Positions 11,918 through 24,397 of a DNA stretch of 64,000 nt are shown here, piece by piece. This stretch comes from Zeus faber (lineage: Eukaryota; Chordata; Actinopteri; Zeiformes; Zeidae): positions 5,855,385-5,919,384 of the forward strand of contig OY482847.1 of assembly GCA_960531495.1 (NCBI GenBank). Direction: 5' to 3'. Position numbers and translations under genes: made by a program. Under the pieces are notes generated by a model. It saw nothing but the letters and a program-made list of their open reading frames with translations, did no database searches and was not told the DNA's origin. The first letter of the stretch is position 1. Every line of letters starts with the position of its first letter.

Positions 11918-12364
11918 CCTCTTGCGCACCACGCCTAAGAGAGCCCTTAAGCCTTAATGAGGAAAATTTAATTAATTTTCAAAGTAAACGGGGGAGGAAG
12001 GATGGGCCCATTATCTTTGTGCGTAGCGGCGGCGGCTCGCTGGTCCCATGGAGGGGACTTCAATGCTGGCAGACGGGGAGGAACACACTATGCCTTTGAT
12101 CCACAAAGTGGATGACAGTCAAACAGAAGAGAGGGAGGGAGAGAGTAAGAAGGAGAGAGGCAGCATGATAAAGGGACAGACAGAGAAGGGCAAGTGGGGG
12201 ACACCTCCTTACCTCCTGGTAAGTAGGTTGAATATAGGGGTGGAGAAGTGGGGAGACCCCGAATGGGACACATTCACTCACTCAACACTCACCACTCACA
12301 CCTACAGATCATTCAATTAGCCTAGTCTGAGTACCCAGAGAAAACCCACACAGGCATGCTGCGG

Positions 12365-12620
12365 TGTGGGGGTGGTGTGTTTTGAGCAGCCAAACCTATC
12401 CTAGCTGGAGGTAATTGGGCTAAGGATCAGGGTGGCTGTATGCCTGTTGCTCGTTAGTAGTCAACAAGCAACAGGTAAAACCCCCATCCCCCCACACACA
12501 CACAGGAGAGGAGCCCTTGTCACGACATGTTGTTCATCTGCTCCGGGCTTGTTCGGAGGACCCTGAAAACACCACTCGGCGTGGCAGGCGGAACTGCCAC
12601 AGTGGCGCCTGCACAGGGAC
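12365..12620 (+). mobile_element. LTR with lysine-type primer binding site
   Basis: About 237 bp (12365-12601) is similar throughout to 32046-32305. Shared words: gagcagcca, ctgtatgcctgttg, cacacacaggagaggagc, ccctgaaaacaccactcgg and ggcggaactgccaca. It ends in CA, and after one base (g) comes tggcgcctgcacagggac at 12603-12620. This differs at two of 18 positions from the primer binding site complementary to tRNA-Lys3 as I recall it. That fixes it as the 5' LTR of an LTR retroelement. Sequence from 12621 to about 12840 may be leader or gag, but no domain is readable and no 3' LTR follows nearby. Confidence 0.7.
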
Positions 12621-13930
12621 TCTCTGGCAGACGCCCTGGAGACACCTGCAGCCCCAGCACCAACCCTCTCCCGACTGGCAGCAGCAGCAGCAGCACCCAG
12701 GGTGTCCGGTGGAGGACCGGGGGAAAATCAGCTGCAGCAACCACCACTGGTAGCCTGTAGCTAGCTCCTCCGTCCAGAAGCCACCGCCGGGGGCATTCAG
12801 CAGCCCAGCGGCCAGGCCACCTCTCCCAACCACTGCCCTGAAATTTCATATGCTTCCTTCCAAATGTGTGAATACAAAAGCGCATCTCAGTGGGCTGCAT
12901 AAATCATGCGCAAATTCATACACTCACACACAGACCCCCAATCACAGTTAAACAAAAGCAATCTGGCCTGCATGAAAAAGATTTCCAACACCCCTGATCT
13001 AGAACAAGCCCTGTCTGCTTCTCATGTTCCTAACTGTACTCTCTCATGCAGCCTTGTCAGGGTAATGCCCTGTTCAGACGACATGATTTGCCTGGATCTG
13101 ACCGTCCAAGACAAATTTCTGAGCTCGGGGATAAAATGCCTGTCCCAGACATCGGGAGCTCGGGGACAAAGATCGTGTGGTTTGGAATAGCACCGGGAGC
13201 TCAGGGACGAAAGCAGCAGCAAACCAGCCAATGAGAAGACAAGAGGTAGCCAGGGGAGGTAATATAGAGGCGTATATAGAATGCAGTATATTAGGAATAT
13301 TCAGTATTTTCGATGTACTTCACTGTTTATGACCTAATTCATAATATATTTATGATCATTTACCTCCAAATGCAGAATGAATCCATGCCGGTCCACGTCC
13401 GCGTCTCCAAATGTATCTCATGTCCTTTTAGAAATTAGTAGTCACGCAACTACAACAGCGAGTCACATGCGCTTTGTGGATGTCTTGGGTGCACAGTGTA
13501 CGCTGAACACCACTGGGTCCGCAAGACAAAATAATTTAACTAAAAATATCACCCAGGTGAGGGCTGGATGTTGAACGTCGTGGAGTCTGTGGTAACCTTT
13601 ACTCGACGACTACAGGTTTTTTGTTTTTTTTTTCTTTGAGAAAGAGAGCAATATAAAGAGAGAACGAGTTTCAAAATGTTCAATGTTGCAACCGATGCCA
13701 CTGTAGCTATGCCCACAGCTATGGGCACATTGTAATCTGGTGGTCTCATCCAAACCCAACGGTCATCTGCTGAGGTCAAAGGTCCCAGCCCCAGCTTAGC
13801 CAAAGCCCCGGGATCGGAAGAAGAAGTTCATCTGGCCCGAGGTGGAGGGGGCTGGGGGTGTTAGTGCCCAGGGATCGTTTGGCTGCTGTTGTGACGTGAT
13901 ACATTAAGCTAAAGACGCACAAACACACGC

Positions 13931-13935
<5 letters not shown>

Positions 13936-13981
<46 letters not shown>
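13936..13981 (+). repeat. (CA)n microsatellite
   Basis: 23 CA units, preceded by ACGC variants. Confidence 0.95.
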
Positions 13982-13982
<1 letters not shown>

Positions 13983-14099
13983 GTGAACACAATGTGGGCT
14001 TTTAATCACATGTAAGTCGCCTGAAAGCAGATCACACCAACATTGACCTGTGCTCCTTTTGTTTTTTTTTAATCAGCGTTTGGATGGCATTTTGTATGT

Positions 14100-14106
<7 letters not shown>

Positions 14107-14171
<65 letters not shown>
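14107..14171 (+). repeat. (TG)n microsatellite
   Basis: About 32 TG units, followed by a short TATG run. It lies 91 bp before an opposed (CA)n tract at 14263. Confidence 0.97.
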
Positions 14172-14184
<13 letters not shown>

Positions 14185-14260
14185 CAGAATGTACAGGGAG
14201 ATTAAATGGATTACTCTGAAAGATAATTCCATACTGTGTCAGCTAATGCATGCATACAAT

Positions 14261-14262
<2 letters not shown>

Positions 14263-14331
<69 letters not shown>
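14263..14331 (+). repeat. (CA)n microsatellite
   Basis: About 34 CA units. It forms an inverted pair with the TG tract at 14107-14171. Confidence 0.97.
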
Positions 14332-14333
<2 letters not shown>

Positions 14334-17300
14334 GTTTGTAAACAATTTTGTAGTCTACTAAAATGCTGCTCAGAAAATACTCAATGAATCTGATATTTCC
14401 TCACGTGGGGTAATTATGGCAAAACATGTATCCTTCCTTGTCCGGTCCCATATTTCTAAATGCTATCATTTCTATTGAGAAATGCTGTAAAAGTACACAT
14501 CATATAAGGAGAAACAAGGTGAGAAAAAAAACGCAGCACAGACAGCCAGAGCCAGAGTGGAAGGATATGCCGAGCCGACACCCGGTGCGAGTCTTCTCTG
14601 CCCAGACTACTGATGGCCTTGCTCACCTGAACCTGGGCAAACTCCTCTTTCAACTTCCCCTGACTGGCAGGCAGCAACACAGAGACTTACACACCCTCAC
14701 ACGCACCACTGATATGCAAGAGAACGAGATGCTGCCCCCCCGTCGTTCCCCAGATGCGCGGTGAGAAGGCAGGCTTTTGTGTGTCCACATATTGTTGACA
14801 GCCGCGCTTGTTCTTACCGCGTTGCTTAGATTTCGGGGGCGCCGGAGTCGAAAGCCTGTTAAGTCAGCCGTGTCAATCAAAAATAATGCGCTGAGACAAG
14901 ACCCTGCCCTCACACAGCCACTGACTGCAGCCGCATAGTTCTGTTGACACTGACAAGTAAGGTTGGTGATTCTGTGGATGTGGTGGTCGAAAGAAAAAAA
15001 CAACAACCCAAAACTATTGGAACAAATCATGCAGAAAAAAAATGCCCGGCAAAATTCAGGTATTAGCAGTGTTACAAGGTGTTTTAAGGTTATCGACCTC
15101 TGTAAAGTCCAGGGTCTTGACTGCGTCTTTTAAAAGTGGACTGAATGGTGAATGTGCTACTATCACTTTCACAGATATAGCGCCGGAAGCATGCAAATAA
15201 TTACTTATAGACTGCCGACAAATGTAAATATTGATCTCCCGTGGCAACTTTTAATGAAATGTTGGACATGCAAGCAGATTCCCAAACTGCATTCCGCTGC
15301 GTTGTTCCGATACTGTTGTAGTATCTCAAAAGGAACAGCTGCAATTTGTTCCCAATGCAAAACATTCTTCAGGGATACTTCCGGGTTAAAGGTTGCAGAT
15401 CAGCCCCATTCTCCTTGAATGGGATGTATTTTACACCTTAATTTGCACAAAGTCCACTCTTGCTCGAGTGTTGATATCGTTGTTGGCGAGGACCGTGTCC
15501 CAGCGTGCACCGGAGCGCCGTTAGCCACTTTCAAGGAAGAAGGAAGGAACCTTTGAGGCGCTCAGAGTGAATGAAGATCCCTCATCGCTGACAGACTGTC
15601 AGGGAGAGGCAACACGCTGGCAGAGCAAACCTTGGCTTGGCTCGTTTGGGGGGGAGAATATTATTTGCTCTGCTGTCAGGAGTGAGACGAGTGGGGGCGG
15701 GTCAAAATGGGATTGATAGAGAAAGTAGATTAAATAAATGTGAGGGCTGTCTATTCTCTGCATGGGGGCCCCGGAAGGAGGTGAGGTGCCGCTGCACGGG
15801 GGTATAAGCTGTGCAGCGCCTTGACACGCTTGGCTCGGCTGTCGGTACCTGAAAGAGCCGTGCGCCGTCAGGTGACTGCTTCATCATCCAGCTTCCGGCT
15901 ACGTGCTTTCTCCCGGTGGAAAAGCAAAGCCCCCCCCCCCCCAAAAAAAACATCTCTGCCTTTTTCTGTCTCTCTCTCTTTTCAGTTTCATTCCGTTATT
16001 CTCTTTAAGCTTCCTCTACTTCTTCCTTCGAGCCTCTGTCTCCGGGTCTTCTTCATCACTCTCAGTTTCTCCTCTTCCTGTATTCCGGGCTGCAAGGCAC
16101 CTAGAGGAGTGAATCCCAGCTGAGGGAGAGCTGTGTCACTACGCGCCCTGTCAGTAGTCCTGAAGCCAGCCAGTGATTCATTTAAAACTACCATACTGCC
16201 CTAAGTTTTAGCCCTTTAACTACTCACTTTCTCACATATTTTGTAGACTCCTAACCACTTTCCCAATTATACCTCACATTTTCAGATTGTTCTTTCTTTC
16301 TATTTTAGGATTTTGGAAAATTAAAACGATATGAGAACACCTACTCCTGGTCAGGCTGACAACACGGTAGCACATTGTTTTCACAATTGTCACTTAATTT
16401 AGCGGTATTTTAAATTTGTTGAAGCAATTATGCCTTTTCCAATGGAATTAACAAATAAAAAATGTGCCATAATTAAGTACCTTTGACAAAAATGTGTTAC
16501 TTGAGTGCGTATTGACTTGCAAAAGGGCAAAAACTAAACAAAAAAAAAAACAACTCAAAAGTGTGCAGTGTGGTCCTGTACTGTAAGTGCAGTTCCTAGC
16601 AACTGCTTTCTATGGGAGGGTAATAAAAACTTTTTTTAAATGAATTTCCATTTTTCATTTGTATTATTTCAAACTTGAGTTTTTCCTTGCCCGATCGGGA
16701 TTAAAAGCGGTCCCAACACAACCCTTTTGACCCGGTGCCGTGATTATCCAAACACAACTGTCCGCATCACCGTCAGTGCGGCAGGCGGTAGTGTAAAAGG
16801 TTAGAGGTGCAAAACGAAGAGTTCTGTCAGGCCAGACATCATGACAGACAATCACACAACTCACTCAAAAGTTCACAGTTCAAGTGTGTTGCACAGCAGA
16901 GGCCACGGCAAGGTCCCACCACTCCTGGCCCCCCGCTGTTTATCCAAACCCCTGGACGCACACAGGAGGCGGAAAATACTGCACCCAATAACAAACCCCA
17001 GAACCCCAGCGCCGCTCCCTGTCCCCTCTGACTGCAGATCCTGCCTTTAAAGTGGTAATGATCAACAGAATATCTTCACATCTTGGCTCACTTGGCTCCA
17101 CGTTTGCCATCAGTACAGTATGTGCTACGGTACGTCGACCTCACTTAAAGCGCCGTGAGCAGAAAGGGTACGAGGTGAATGACCAATGTCAACAAATATG
17201 GTGTGCGCAGGTCACATAATGTAAACTTAAATGGACAACAGATTGTCATTCCACAAAAAAATTGGAATCAGGCATTAAGATGTAATGCAGCATCGGATGA

Positions 17301-18249
17301 GCACCAGTTATGGACCAAAACACATATGCCCATAGAAGTTGTAACGGGAGGAGGTGGATAGATGGATAGATAGACAGATTGATCGATCATGGTTTGGTGC
17401 AGGTAGGTTGAGGCGTTGACCAATTCTCATGGGAGTTTGGCAATGCATTAAGAAAGCATGAAGCTCACTATGTGATTGGTGGCATTTCTTTCCACTAAAG
17501 GCATCATTATCCTCATCTTTGTCACAAGCCCATAATGCAATGGTATCGGTTGTTTCCCAAGACAAAAAAAAGACAGAGCTCAATTATAGGTCTCAGAATC
17601 TGAATGAATTATATTTATCCAAGGCTGGACTGTGCGGATAAAATGTCAGACCGTAATTAGCTGGACGTCTATTACATTAGGTAATTTAGCAGGAGCTAAA
17701 TGGCATCTACCTTTTCTCTCATCATCTGAAAAAAACATCTCAGTTTGCTCGGGTATTGTGTTTCCTGCTGTTGACCTTTACTTTTATAACCATTGTTTTT
17801 TGACCAAACTTCTCAATGTTGGCCATTTGCCATATAGCTGTTGCTAAGTAGCTAATGCGATCATTTCTATTGTGAGTAGCCATATCTTTCTTTCCACTGT
17901 GCAAAAAGTCACGACTCCGTACCACGCACCGTTCTCAGCCGCACAGAATTCTCTTCTCCAGCCACTGAACCTCTGAATGGGTCTGAAGCCATTGATTGCA
18001 TGTTCTTTCAAATGTGGACCTGAGGCCCTTTGAGACTGTATCTCTGGCTGTATCTGTGACTGTATGAGGGGTTTCACACATCAACTGGAGTGCAGCAATG
18101 TTGCCACGGCTCTCCTCTCATCGATTTTGTTCCTTTCTCTCCCCTTCCCTCCTTCCTCCCTACATCCTCCACCCGCTGCTGATGGAGGTTTAAACTTAAA
18201 CACCGAGGTCACATCCTATGGGGTTGGGCTGAAAAGCCTTGTGCGATTA

Positions 18250-18327
18250 CTAGGGCCGCCCCCGACTAAAGATTTTCCTCGTCAGTCAGTTCAAGCCATT
18301 AGTCGACTAATCGTCGCATGTTTATGA
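18250..18327. repeat. hAT-like terminal fragment
   Basis: agggccgcccccgactaaag near 18250 and tagtcgactaatcgtcgca near 18300 resemble the ends of hAT-type elements common in fish (agggctgcccccgacta...). It abuts the degraded left end of the following Tc1 element. Confidence 0.45.
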
Positions 18328-19899
18328 TATTGATCAGAAAGTGAAACCCAAATATTATATAGATTCATTACACGTCGAGGGAAATATTTCTAGCCCTTAT
18401 TTCTTGAAATTGTGATGATTGTGGCTATAGATAATGAAAACCCAAAATTTGAATATTACATAAGATCAAGAAAAAAAGGATATTTTTAACAGAAATGTCA
18501 GGCTTCTGAAAAGTATGTTAATTTCTATGCACTCAATACTTGGTTGGACCTCCTTTTGCATGAATTACTGCATCAATGCGGCGTGGCATGGAGGCCATCA
18601 GCCTGTGGCACTGCTCAGGTGTAATGGAAGCCCAGGTTGCTTTGATAGCAGCCTTCAGGTCATCTGCATTGCTGGGTCTGGTGCTCTCATCTCCCTCTTG
18701 ACAATACCCCATAGATTCTCTATGGGGTTCAGAACAGGCAAGTTTTCTGGCCGATCAAGCACAGTAACACCATGGTCATTGAACCAGCTTTTGGTACCTT
18801 TGGCAGTGTGGGCAGGTGCCAAGCTCCATCTCCATCAAGCTTGTCAGCAGAAGGAAGCATGAAGTGCTCTAAAATGTCCTGGTCGATGGCCGTGTTGACT
18901 GTGGACTTCAGAAAACACAGTGGACCAACACCAGCAGATGACATGGCAGCCCAAATCATCACCGACTGTGGAAACTTCACACTGGACTTCAAGCAACGTG
19001 GATTCTGTGCCTCTCCACTTTTCCTCCAGACCCTGGGACCTTGATTTCCAAATGACTTGCAAAATTTACTTTCATCCGAAAAGAGGACTTTGGACCACTG
19101 AGCAACAGCCCAGTTCTTTTTCTCCACAGCCCAGGTAAGACGCTTCTGGCGTTGTCTCTGGTTCAGGAGTGGCTTGACACGAGGAATGCGACATTTGTAG
19201 CCCGTGCCTAGGATTGGTCTGTTCGTCGTGGCTCTTGATGCTCTGACTCCAGCCTCAGTCCACTCCTTGTGAAGCTCCCCAAAATTCTTGAACGGATTTT
19301 GCTTGACAGTCCTCTCAAGGCTGCGGTTATCCCTTTTGCTGGTGCACCTTTTCCTACCACACTTTTTCCACCCACTCAACTTTCTATGACCGTATGTATA
19401 CTGTATGTATGTGACAAACAATCTCTTGAACTTGAACTTCTATTAATATGCTTGGATACAACACGCTGTGAACAAGCAGCTTCTATAGCAATGACCTTTT
19501 GTGGCTCAGCCTCTTGTGGAGAGTGCCAATGACTGTCTTCTCGACATGTGTCAAGTCAGCAGTCTTCCCCATGATTGTGGAGCCTACTGACCCAGACTGA
19601 GAGAGCATTTCAAGGCTCAGGAAACCTTTGCAGGTGTTTGGAGTTCATTAGCTGATTAGGGTGTGACACCATGACTTTCCAATATTGTACTTTTTCACAA
19701 TATTCAAATTTTCTGAGACACTGAATTTTGGGTTTTCATTATCTAAAGCCACAATCATCAAAATGTCAAGAAATAAAGGCTTGAAATATTTCACTCTATA
19801 TGTAATGAATCCATATAATATATGGGTTTCACTTTCTGAAATGAGTGACAAAAAATATTGAACTTTTTCATGATATTCTAATTTTATGAGATGTACCTG
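18328..19899 (-). mobile_element. Tc1-like transposon with long (about 200 bp) inverted ends, degraded
   Basis: The right inverted end (19676-19899) finishes gagatgtacctg and is followed by TA at 19900. The left end (18328-18500) repeats the inverted words gaaagtgaaaccca, attcattaca, gatgattgtgg and gataatgaaaacccaaaa but lacks the outermost bases. The transposase lies between them on the minus strand. Confidence 0.9.
18533..19572 (-). pseudogene. Tc1 transposase pseudogene
   Basis: Begins MGKTADLTHVEKTVIGTLHK at 19572 and ends KGGPTKY-stop at 18533. An early in-frame stop follows within 30 codons. The region around 19390-19480 is disturbed. A later open stretch contains LFSDES, the first catalytic Asp of the DDE triad. 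The segment that should carry the second Asp (FQQD-type) is lost by a small deletion near 18825 that also shifts the frame. The third-residue region NPIENLWGIVK is readable in another frame. It cannot encode a working enzyme. Confidence 0.9.
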
Positions 19900-20989
19900 T
19901 ATATGCAATATTTTTTTTTTTATAAAATAGGCAATATTTGTTCAGACTGTCGGAAAATCAGGTGATTCAAATTCAGTTTTTTAAAGCGATTATTCAAGTT
20001 GAGCATCTCAAATTCAAATATAAATAATTCAAATTCAGTTTTTAGTGACACACATTTCTGACCATAAAAAGCTGTAATTATTCTTCTGAATGTGTGGGAA
20101 CAACCAGCAAGGAGACACAACATTAATTTTAGTTAAATTTGTTTCAAATTAAAAGCCCTCTTGCGTTTCATACACGTGTCCACCCATATAGGGTATAAGG
20201 TTCATTTTGACAAAGGGCAGCTCCCAAGTGGAGTTTCTTTTTCTCCTGCCACCAACTGACCAATGAAAAACTTGTTCGACGAACATTCTTCTCATTGACT
20301 GACGTTTGGTGGGCAGCCCGAGTGATTGCACTGCTACTGTACGGCTTAATGTGACAGACGCAGCAGGAAGGAGGAGAGAAAGACAAACAGTGTCAATGAG
20401 AGAGCGAGAGAGAGAGAGCGCAGGAGGGAGAAGGAAAGGGGGTGACAGAGGTAAGGGTGGTGCACATGACAGTTTGGTGGTGATTAAAACGGAGCTCTCC
20501 AACGAGCCTCCCTTAGATGAGGGTGACCCTAAGAGTTAAGCTTCACGGGACTTAAAGATTATATGGAGCCTATTCAAGACAGAGGGCACGTGCGTACACG
20601 CGTGTCTGCGTGCGTATGTGTGTGTGTGTATGTGTGTGGATGAGCATCTTGAGACCATTGAGTGTTGGGGAATGCGGCATGTTTGTGAAACAAACACATA
20701 CAAACACCCCAGCAACGCCTCAGTGCATATGGAACAATCTGTATGCGTGAACAACCACAGCCACCCACCCCCCTACCTCCACCCCCAACAACCACCCCCG
20801 CGCGTATCTTATCTCCATCTCGAGGCAAGATAATCCAAGTGTCCTTCAAAGAACGCTTAGACTCATAAGTGGGCGTAAACACACACAAGCCCTAGTGTCC
20901 ATGGTGATCTGTGTTCCAACGTGTGGTGTGGGGACTCTCAGTCAAAGCACCTCGGTAAACAGGACAGGGGATGGGTCTCCATGATCACA

Positions 20990-21070
20990 TGATTCAATTT
21001 CAAACACGATGCGACTCAATACAATAGGATTCTATATTGATATATTGACGTTTTACACAGAGAGACCTGC
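20990..21070. repeat. Possible DNA-transposon-like fragment
   Basis: Words such as gattcaatttcaaacacgatgcgactcaata resemble the region at 59900-60005 (caattcgattttgatt...cacgattcgattcaatctg). Both look like decayed copies of an AT-rich fish repeat. Confidence 0.3.
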
Positions 21071-22249
21071 TACCGGCGTTTCAGTGAACCGTCCGACGCA
21101 TATTAGAAAAATATTTCACTCAACAAAATTCAGTCTGGCAGAGAAATGGAATATTTCCATTCATTTGTGACTCCGGCAGTATTTAATTTAACCAAATGGT
21201 TGCATAACTTCCCAACAAAGAAAATATAATTGAATTGTAGCAGTGTAGACATTTTTCTTAGCCATTCAGAGCTCAATTCAAGTCAGCACAGACGTCCTCT
21301 TGGACGCATGCTCGGCTATATTTTAAATCGAAACCTTTTTTCCCTTTGTTTTAGTTAAGAGGTAAAAAGATGCCCCATTTTTGATCTCAGTAATATACTG
21401 TGATAATGGAGTACATATATAAACATCGCTCCCTGTTCGCATGAGTTGTTATCTGGTAGTTACCGTTTAATGGCCATTTCCCAAGGTTTTCAGGGGAATG
21501 CATTTCATCAAAGACGGCACCGAAAGATAAATTGCTGTTAAAACATCAACGCTAGTGGAAAAAAAAAAAAGAAACACGGTTTACATGAGCCTGTATATAA
21601 TTGCATATCAATTCATTGCTCCTCTTGCCTAATTTAGCTGCGTAACCAATTAGTGAAAGGGAGGGATTTAATTGATTCTGCAGGTGGCTGAGCCCCTGGA
21701 ATTATCAAAGCTGCAAATTGGAAGGCGCACAGCGTGTCATTTTGTTGGGGCTACTGGTAGACAGCCATGTTGCTCGTTCGCATCGGAATGTGACAACTGC
21801 ATGACAATCGAAGGAATTGTTTTGCAGCGACGCAACGAGAGCGTTCTACATGGTGGCGTCGTCGGAATCAACTACGCATAGTTTTCAAAAGCTCAACAGA
21901 TTAGAGTAATCCACTGGAATGTGTGTCCCGAATGATTAAGTTCAAGTCAATTGCATTTTGTGTTCGGTTGGAATACCAGGGTCACTTTAATCTTATCGAA
22001 TCGTACGATGTTATGTGACAAATTAACACAAACATCACAAGTGTAAAGCTCGTGTTTAGAGCTGGGGAAGAGAGTTTTGTGTGAAACCTTTGATTTCCAT
22101 GACATTAATGTCCTGTAAAAGCAACATTTCCACAAACACATTCACCGTACGTCATTCCAGGCTCCGGAGCTTCAAAACCCAGCATGTACAGCATGTCTCT
22201 GTGTATGTGAACTCAACATACGTGTGTGTGTGTATATATGCGTTCATAC

Positions 22250-22401
22250 CTGCCGCTGGTGTTGCGGAGGACCACCAGGGCGTCGGGAAAGCCATCCAGG
22301 TTGTAGTCCCCCAGGTGGAGGGCCAGGGGGCGGCCGGGCAGCCCGGGCGCGAACCCCCACAGGGTTTCTCTCCGCTGGAAGTCCGACAGCACGGGAACCC
22401 A
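22250..22401 (-). CDS. itfg1: ITFG1 internal exon (FG-GAP repeat, 152 nt)
   Basis: Minus-strand exon of 50 full codons plus AG (phase 0 start, phase 2 end). It begins WVPVLSDFQRRETLWGFAP and ends LHLGDYNLDGFPDALVVLRN followed by TSG. DYNLDGFPD is a classic FG-GAP D-x-N-x-D-G-x-x-D loop. The match to the WVPVL.DF...TLWGF and GDYN.DG.PDALV.L.NTSG blocks of ITFG1 is the strongest in the window. The linker between them is about 9 residues shorter than the mammalian one as I recall it. The exon is very GC-rich compared with the surrounding intron. The acceptor tcacacag (from 22402) has a poor pyrimidine tract; the donor is gtatga at 22249. The next exon was not found down to position 1. Confidence 0.95.
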
Positions 22402-22734
22402 CTGTGTGACGGAGCACAACCCAAGACAACACATCTCAGAACTCAAAGAAGGCTGCCGTGTACAGGTACATTTAAAAAATACCTTCTTAGGCAACAGTCA
22501 GTTATGGCGCAGTCATTTGATGAATTAAATTCTATGAGTGCTGGTATTCATGCTGGGAGGCAGGACAGCGTCGCGGGAACGTTTCAACACATGTATCACT
22601 CCTAATTACAGTTGAAGTAATGAGCTAGCCTGCAGGCGTGGAAGAACAAGCCTCAAAAAACAATCTGTTGTGTCAAATTTCCATCGTTTCATAAATAGGT
22701 ATTCATTTTGAGGTTTTAATATTCAGTTTCGGTA

Positions 22735-22915
22735 TTAACATTAACCTCCATACACAATATACGATTCTAGATCTTGACATTGACAAAATGTCAATATAAT
22801 GTCCATATATCAATAAGCAGAAAATGATTTCATAACTTCCATGAAGAGTATCAAACTTGCAATAATCATCATTTCAGAGAAGTAAAGATTACAATTTTGA
22901 TAAACCCAGCCCTAA
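22735..22915 (-). repeat. Possible interspersed repeat fragment
   Basis: Read on the minus strand it starts agggctgggtttatcaaaat, the sort of opening seen in fish repeats of the tagggctggg type, and continues AT-rich to about 22735. No coding remains. One copy only. Confidence 0.3.
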
Positions 22916-24362
22916 GATATCAGATTGACCGCGATGAAGAGCTGAGATCTCCGTTAGGTTTAAAGCAGGGCGCTAACGGTAAAACAATCAAACTAAAGGT
23001 ATTGACAACACTGGGAAGGCAGGACACTCACACGGCAGCACGTCTTCTTAGAAGCACAGAAACAAACTTCAAAACTTTTTAAAATTCTAAGTGAAGGTCA
23101 TCATTCCCATCATTCACTAAAAAGTCCCAACGCCGCAGTGTTCCAAATGGAGCGTGCAGAGTGTGAACCCTGGTGTGTGTTTTGTTTTGCTGCAACAATG
23201 CTTCTGAGAATTACCTTCAGAAAGAAATTTTAATTGGAGGTGAAAAGCCCATAATGTGTGGGCTGTTTTGGAGGGATTTACTGCCAAATTGGCAAACGGG
23301 GAAATTCCTAACCTTTAAAAGCTTAAGAGGGAACCGTAATAAAAAAAAATACCAACAGCAAATGAATTACCAGCACGGATCAGAAAACATCAACACACAG
23401 CAAGATTTGTAAAAAATAAAATGGCTTTGTTTTATAAAAATACTGTTAACACCGAGGGCCGTTTAGTTGTGCCACCTGTAACCATTAGCTTCTAATTATT
23501 TCCAGATAAACACTTTTAGGCAAAATTAAAAGACAATGGGAAACATTTCTTTGGCGTTTGCTCCCGCCGTCATCCCCTGGAGCGCCGCCTCCCTCCCTCC
23601 GCACATTACACACTGCACCTCCCTGCTCCACCCGCCTTCCACCCACACGACAACTCTTAAAACAAAGCAACGTAACAACATAATTGGGAGGCGAGCCATT
23701 GTGTAAATAAGGGCGCGGGATATTTTTTGGGGGGGGATGGTTTCGTGATTTTTGTTGCCGCCTAATGCTTCCCCAGTAGGGGAGGCAGGTGAAAGGAGAG
23801 CGATACGGCAAACACTGGAGAGACTAACAGCACAGACAAACAAACCAAAAATGGGCTGGCCACAAATATCTCATTTCCTACTATTATCTGTTTGAATCAA
23901 GTCATTCACGACTCCTTGCATGTATTTTCTTATTCTCCCGACGGTTCTGCAGCTGTGCTTGCGGGAGCCTTTGCCACCCTTTAATTCGGCTGCTGCTGTG
24001 AAAAACCAAATGAGTTATCGTCTTTTCGTCTCGTAAGGAAGCGGGGTGTACGTCGAAGTGTTGTTTGTGGCGAAGGTTGTCTTTAAAAGCATGGGCGGGG
24101 GACGGCCGAGGTCCTCTGCGTGAATGAGAAATTGGAGTTTGGATTACTTTGACAAGGACTGCACATCGCTTGTACACATACATCCCTCCACAGAAGAGGA
24201 TATTCTCTTTGAATCGTGTGTGTGCTTGTGTGCGCACGTGTGTGCTTGGATCCCGGGTAAGCCTTAGGGCCAGGTGCTGGGGCTATCAACTATTCATGAA
24301 TGTTAAATAGGCACAGCAGGTGCAGCGGAGGAAGGGTAGTATGTGTGTACGTTTGTGTGCGT

Positions 24363-24363
<1 letters not shown>

Positions 24364-24396
<33 letters not shown>
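24364..24396 (+). repeat. (TG)n microsatellite
   Basis: About 16 TG units. Confidence 0.95.

Positions 24397-24397
<1 letters not shown>

Noticed and set aside
12520-12900. 126-codon minus-strand frame as a gene
   Set aside because: It covers an LTR end, the primer binding site and the downstream leader on the opposite strand; composition only.
13549-13803. 84-codon minus frame with a hydrophobic stretch
   Set aside because: Single short frame without family match or splice signals consistent with ITFG1; probably chance.
14456-14764. Possible downstream ITFG1 exon near 14.6 kb
   Set aside because: None of the frames shows the expected residues after NTSG, and the phase-2 entry needed is not met with a suitable acceptor.
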